7,578 nt of DNA from an uncultured Clostridia bacterium (lineage in GTDB: Bacteria > Bacillota > Clostridia > Oscillospirales > CAG-272), in assembly GCA_947627815.1 (NCBI GenBank), contig CANQXN010000082.1, positions 1-7,578 on the forward strand. The letters are read 5' to 3'. A program made the position numbers and the translations under genes. The first letter of the stretch is position 1, and each line of letters opens with the position of its first letter. The notes beneath the pieces are model-generated. The model was not told the DNA's origin and did not search any database. It saw only the letters and a program-made list of their open reading frames with translations. This document shows, one piece after another, positions 5,801 through 7,578 of the stretch.

Positions 5801-5842
5801 CCTACTTTTCTTGCCCTACTTTTCTTGACCTACTTTTCTTGA
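5787..5842 (+). repeat. Four tandem copies of the 14-base left arm of hairpin A
   Basis: Copies at 5787-5800 (variant, ending CTTAA), 5801-5814 (ending TTGC), 5815-5828 and 5829-5842 (CCTACTTTTCTTGA) are head to tail. Only the last one has the matching right arm. The first copy overlaps the end of the ATPase gene and carries its stop codon. Confidence 0.87.
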
Positions 5843-5854
5843 AAGAAAAGTAGG
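5829..5854 (+). repeat. A-type hairpin, CCTAC variant (array 3)
   Basis: Arms CCTACTTTTCTT (5829-5840) and AAGAAAAGTAGG (5843-5854) surround GA and are followed by CAAAAGAACTTT. The stem is identical to those at 1239, 1341 and 4310. Confidence 0.88.
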
Positions 5855-5924
5855 CAAAAGAACTTTCCCCCGAAAAGGGACTTTAAAAAAGGGAAAAAGA
5901 AAAAATAATCAAAAAAATTCAAAT

Positions 5925-5984
5925 GCGGAAAAACTTTAAAAAGAGGCACCAAAGAACCCTTTTCCCCGTTTAAAGTTTTTCCGC
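5925..5984 (+). repeat. Long inverted repeat enclosing the GGCACC box (array 3)
   Basis: GCGGAAAAACTTTAAA (5925-5940) and TTTAAAGTTTTTCCGC (5969-5984) are perfect 16-base complements around 28 bases carrying GAGGCACCAAAGAACCC. It corresponds to 4251-4309. Confidence 0.88.
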
Positions 5985-6008
5985 TTCCCTTTTTTCCAAA
6001 AAGGGAAG
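5984..6008 (+). repeat. B-type closing hairpin (array 3)
   Basis: Arms CTTCCCTTTTT and AAAAAGGGAAG surround TCC. No T-run follows, so termination after the ATPase gene is not clearly provided here. Confidence 0.85.
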
Positions 6009-6119
6009 ATGCTCACAATTTTTTCAGGAAAGCGTCATAAAGGCGTAACGAAGGGCGGGTAAAATCAAAAAAGATAAAATGCCCACGGTGTTTTTTCAAA
6101 AAATCGGCAAGAATGACAA

Positions 6120-6147
6120 TTGACAAAGCCCTGCGGCCGTGTATAAT
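6120..6147 (+). promoter_or_regulatory. Consensus sigma-A type promoter of the ABC transporter gene
   Basis: TTGACA (6120-6125) and TATAAT (6142-6147) are both perfect hexamers, separated by 16 bases. The predicted start near 6154 gives a leader of about 57 bases before the ATG at 6211. Confidence 0.85.
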
Positions 6148-6210
6148 GAAAAAGAAAGAAAATGGGCGTAAAAATATAGAAAAAGAAACTCCCGAGGAAA
6201 GGAAACGCCG

Positions 6211-7578
6211 ATGCTACAACTCAAAAATATTGTCAAGGATTACGGACAGGACGATCAGAAAGTCCACGCGCTGCAAGGCGTGGAGCTGGCGTTCCGAGAC
6301 AGCGAATTTGTTTCTATCTTAGGGCCGTCCGGGTGCGGCAAAACCACGCTGCTCAATATCATCGGGGGGCTGGACGCCTACACTTCCGGCGACCTTGTCA
6401 TCAACGGACGCTCCACCAAAGAATATAAAGCGAGCGATTGGGACACTTACCGCAACCATTCCATCGGCTTTGTGTTCCAGAGCTATAACCTCATTCCCCA
6501 CCAGACGGTGCTCTCCAATGTCGAACTCGCGCTGACGCTCTCGGGCGTGTCGAAAGCCGACCGCCGCAGGCGGGCGACGGAGGCGCTGGAAAAAGTCGGA
6601 CTTGGCGACCAGCTCAAGAAAAAGCCGAATCAGATGTCGGGCGGCCAGATGCAGCGCGTCGCCATTGCCAGAGCGCTTGTCAACGACCCCGATATTCTCT
6701 TGGCCGACGAACCCACCGGCGCCCTCGATACCGAAACCTCGGTGCAGATCATGGAGCTGCTCAAAGAGATCGCCAAAGATCGCCTCATCATCATGGTGAC
6801 GCATAATCCCGATCTCGCGGAGCGCTATTCCACCCGCATTGTCAGGCTGCTCGACGGCAGGATCGTGGACGACAGCGCCCCCTTTGCGGGCAGCGAGGTG
6901 GAAAAAGCGCTGCCCAAAGCCCGCGAAAAGGCGGAAGCCGAGCGCAAAAAGGGCAAAAAATCGATGTCCTTCTTCACGGCGCTCGCCCTCTCCTTCAATA
7001 ACCTCATGACCAAACGGGCGCGCACGATACTCACCTCCTTTGCCGGCAGTATCGGCATCATCGGCATCGCTCTGATCCTCGCGGTCAGCACCGGCGTCAA
7101 CGCCTATATCGCCTCGGTGCAGCGCGATACGCTCTCTTCCTACCCCATCAGCATCCGCAAAGAGGAAACCGACCTCTCCTCCTTCTTGGGCGGCGGGGAC
7201 AGTACCGAAACCGGCGATAACGCCGCGCTCGGCCCCCATGAAAACGACGCCGTGTATTCCAACCCCATGCTCTTCCGCATGTTCAATACCCTGTTCGCGC
7301 CCGATCGGAAAGAGAATAACCTCACCGCCTTCAAAGCCTTCCTCGATCGGGAAATGAACCCCGAAACCGCCAAAACCGCGCTGTCGCAGTATGTTTCTGC
7401 GATTCAGTATTCCTACGCCATGCCCATGAATGTCTATGTGAGAAACCGCGACGGGCAGTATGTCACCTGCGACCTCTCCAAGGCGTTCAGCAGCGCGGCG
7501 GGGCAGGTGGGGGGCAACGACGCTTTGTCGAATATGATGTCGGCCAACCTCACCGCCCTGAACCTCTGGCAGGAGATT
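6211..7578 (+). CDS. ABC transporter, fused ATP-binding and permease protein, MacB/LolD-like (3' end missing)
   Basis: The frame is open from ATG 6211 to the window edge, with 456 residues visible. AAAGGA lies seven bases before the start. Residues 1-225 are a complete ABC ATPase: Walker A GPSGCGKTT (38-46), Q-loop Gln90 in FVFQSYNL, signature MSGGQMQRVAIARAL (142-156), Walker B ILLADEP (162-168) and switch His198. The subtype is that of LolD/MacB/FtsE-like exporters. A charged linker (231-250) leads to a transmembrane helix (about 273-293, ILTSFAGSIGIIGIALILAV). The visible remainder from about 300 is predicted to be extracytoplasmic and rich in Ser, Asn and Thr. The family normally has a large outer domain and then three more helices of the FtsX type, beyond this window. 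MacB relatives drive mechanotransmission or export of peptides, lipoproteins or drugs; the substrate here is unknown. Confidence 0.93.
   Translation, partial: MLQLKNIVKDYGQDDQKVHALQGVELAFRDSEFVSILGPSGCGKTTLLNIIGGLDAYTSGDLVINGRSTKEYKASDWDTYRNHSIGFVFQSYNLIPHQTVLSNVELALTLSGVSKADRRRRATEALEKVGLGDQLKKKPNQMSGGQMQRVAIARALVNDPDILLADEPTGALDTETSVQIMELLKEIAKDRLIIMVTHNPDLAERYSTRIVRLLDGRIVDDSAPFAGSEVEKALPKAREKAEAERKKGKKSMSFFTALALSFNNLMTKRARTILTSFAGSIGIIGIALILAVSTGVNAYIASVQRDTLSSYPISIRKEETDLSSFLGGGDSTETGDNAALGPHENDAVYSNPMLFRMFNTLFAPDRKENNLTAFKAFLDREMNPETAKTALSQYVSAIQYSYAMPMNVYVRNRDGQYVTCDLSKAFSSAAGQVGGNDALSNMMSANLTALNLWQEI

Larger units (their letters stand above)
5801..6008 (+). repeat. Composite hairpin-repeat array 3
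   Basis: The array lies between the ATPase and ABC genes, both on the + strand. It contains the tandem left arms, an A-type hairpin (5829-5854), the tail CAAAAGAACTTT and CCCCCGAAA, an A-rich segment (about 5885-5924) nearly matching 4211-4250, a long inverted repeat with the box GAGGCACCAAAGAA (5925-5984), and a closing B hairpin (5984-6008). Bases 6009-6119 that follow show no gene or clear structure. Confidence 0.9.

Noticed and set aside
6009..6119. Possible terminator after array 3 (runs of T near 6016 and 6091)
   Set aside because: The only nearby pairing is T-run with A-run, with no GC-rich stem.
6113..6322. Plus-strand open frame of 69 codons beginning at the -35 region of the ABC promoter
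   Set aside because: Its ATG lies upstream of the predicted transcription start and it overlaps the ABC start in another frame.
6319..7239. Minus-strand open frame of 306 codons under the ABC gene
   Set aside because: The plus strand encodes a full set of ABC motifs across this region; the antisense frame shows none of its own.

Overview
The window looks like a piece of a chromosome from a Gram-positive, Clostridia-like bacterium (Bacillota, possibly a gut member). This is inferred from strong AGGAGG-type ribosome binding sites, near-consensus TTGACA/TATAAT promoters, a lipoprotein serpin, an ATPase of the AAA/DUF4143 type, and a MacB-like ABC protein whose ATPase and permease are fused. Genes are GC-rich and the intergenic DNA is sharply AT-rich. 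No 16S, tRNA or marker gene is present, so the lineage is not established.

Layout: (1) 2-1090, +, the 3' part of an M28 zinc peptidase with a PA-like domain. (2) 1077-1467, an array of hairpin repeats with a bidirectional terminator, lying between convergent genes. (3) 4113 down to 1473, -, a likely three-gene operon: ECF-type sigma factor, single-pass membrane protein (candidate anti-sigma factor), secreted lipoprotein serpin. (4) 4174-4435, a second repeat array between the divergent promoters of the sigma operon and the ATPase gene. (5) 4529-5800, +, an AAA ATPase with a DUF4143-type C-terminus, with a strong promoter and a stem-loop at the predicted 5' end of its mRNA. (6) 5801-6008, a third repeat array. 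(7) 6211 to the window end, +, an ABC ATPase/permease fusion that runs off the edge.

The most unusual element is the intergenic repeat. It is a composite of an 11-12 bp hairpin (A), a conserved CAAAAGAACTTT tail, a GTGGCACCAAAGAA-like box enclosed by complementary arms, and a closing hairpin (B, CTTCCC.../...GGGAAG). All three arrays have the same orientation although the flanking genes are convergent, divergent or co-directional. The A stems differ between copies by paired, compensating changes, and the left arm of A supplies the stop codon of two unrelated genes. This suggests a structured repeat that spreads or is maintained in intergenic DNA, rather than a simple set of terminators. The second interest is the apparent coupling of a sigma factor and a membrane protein to a surface serpin, which would fit a stress- or protease-responsive defence module. 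That function is inferred from gene order only.
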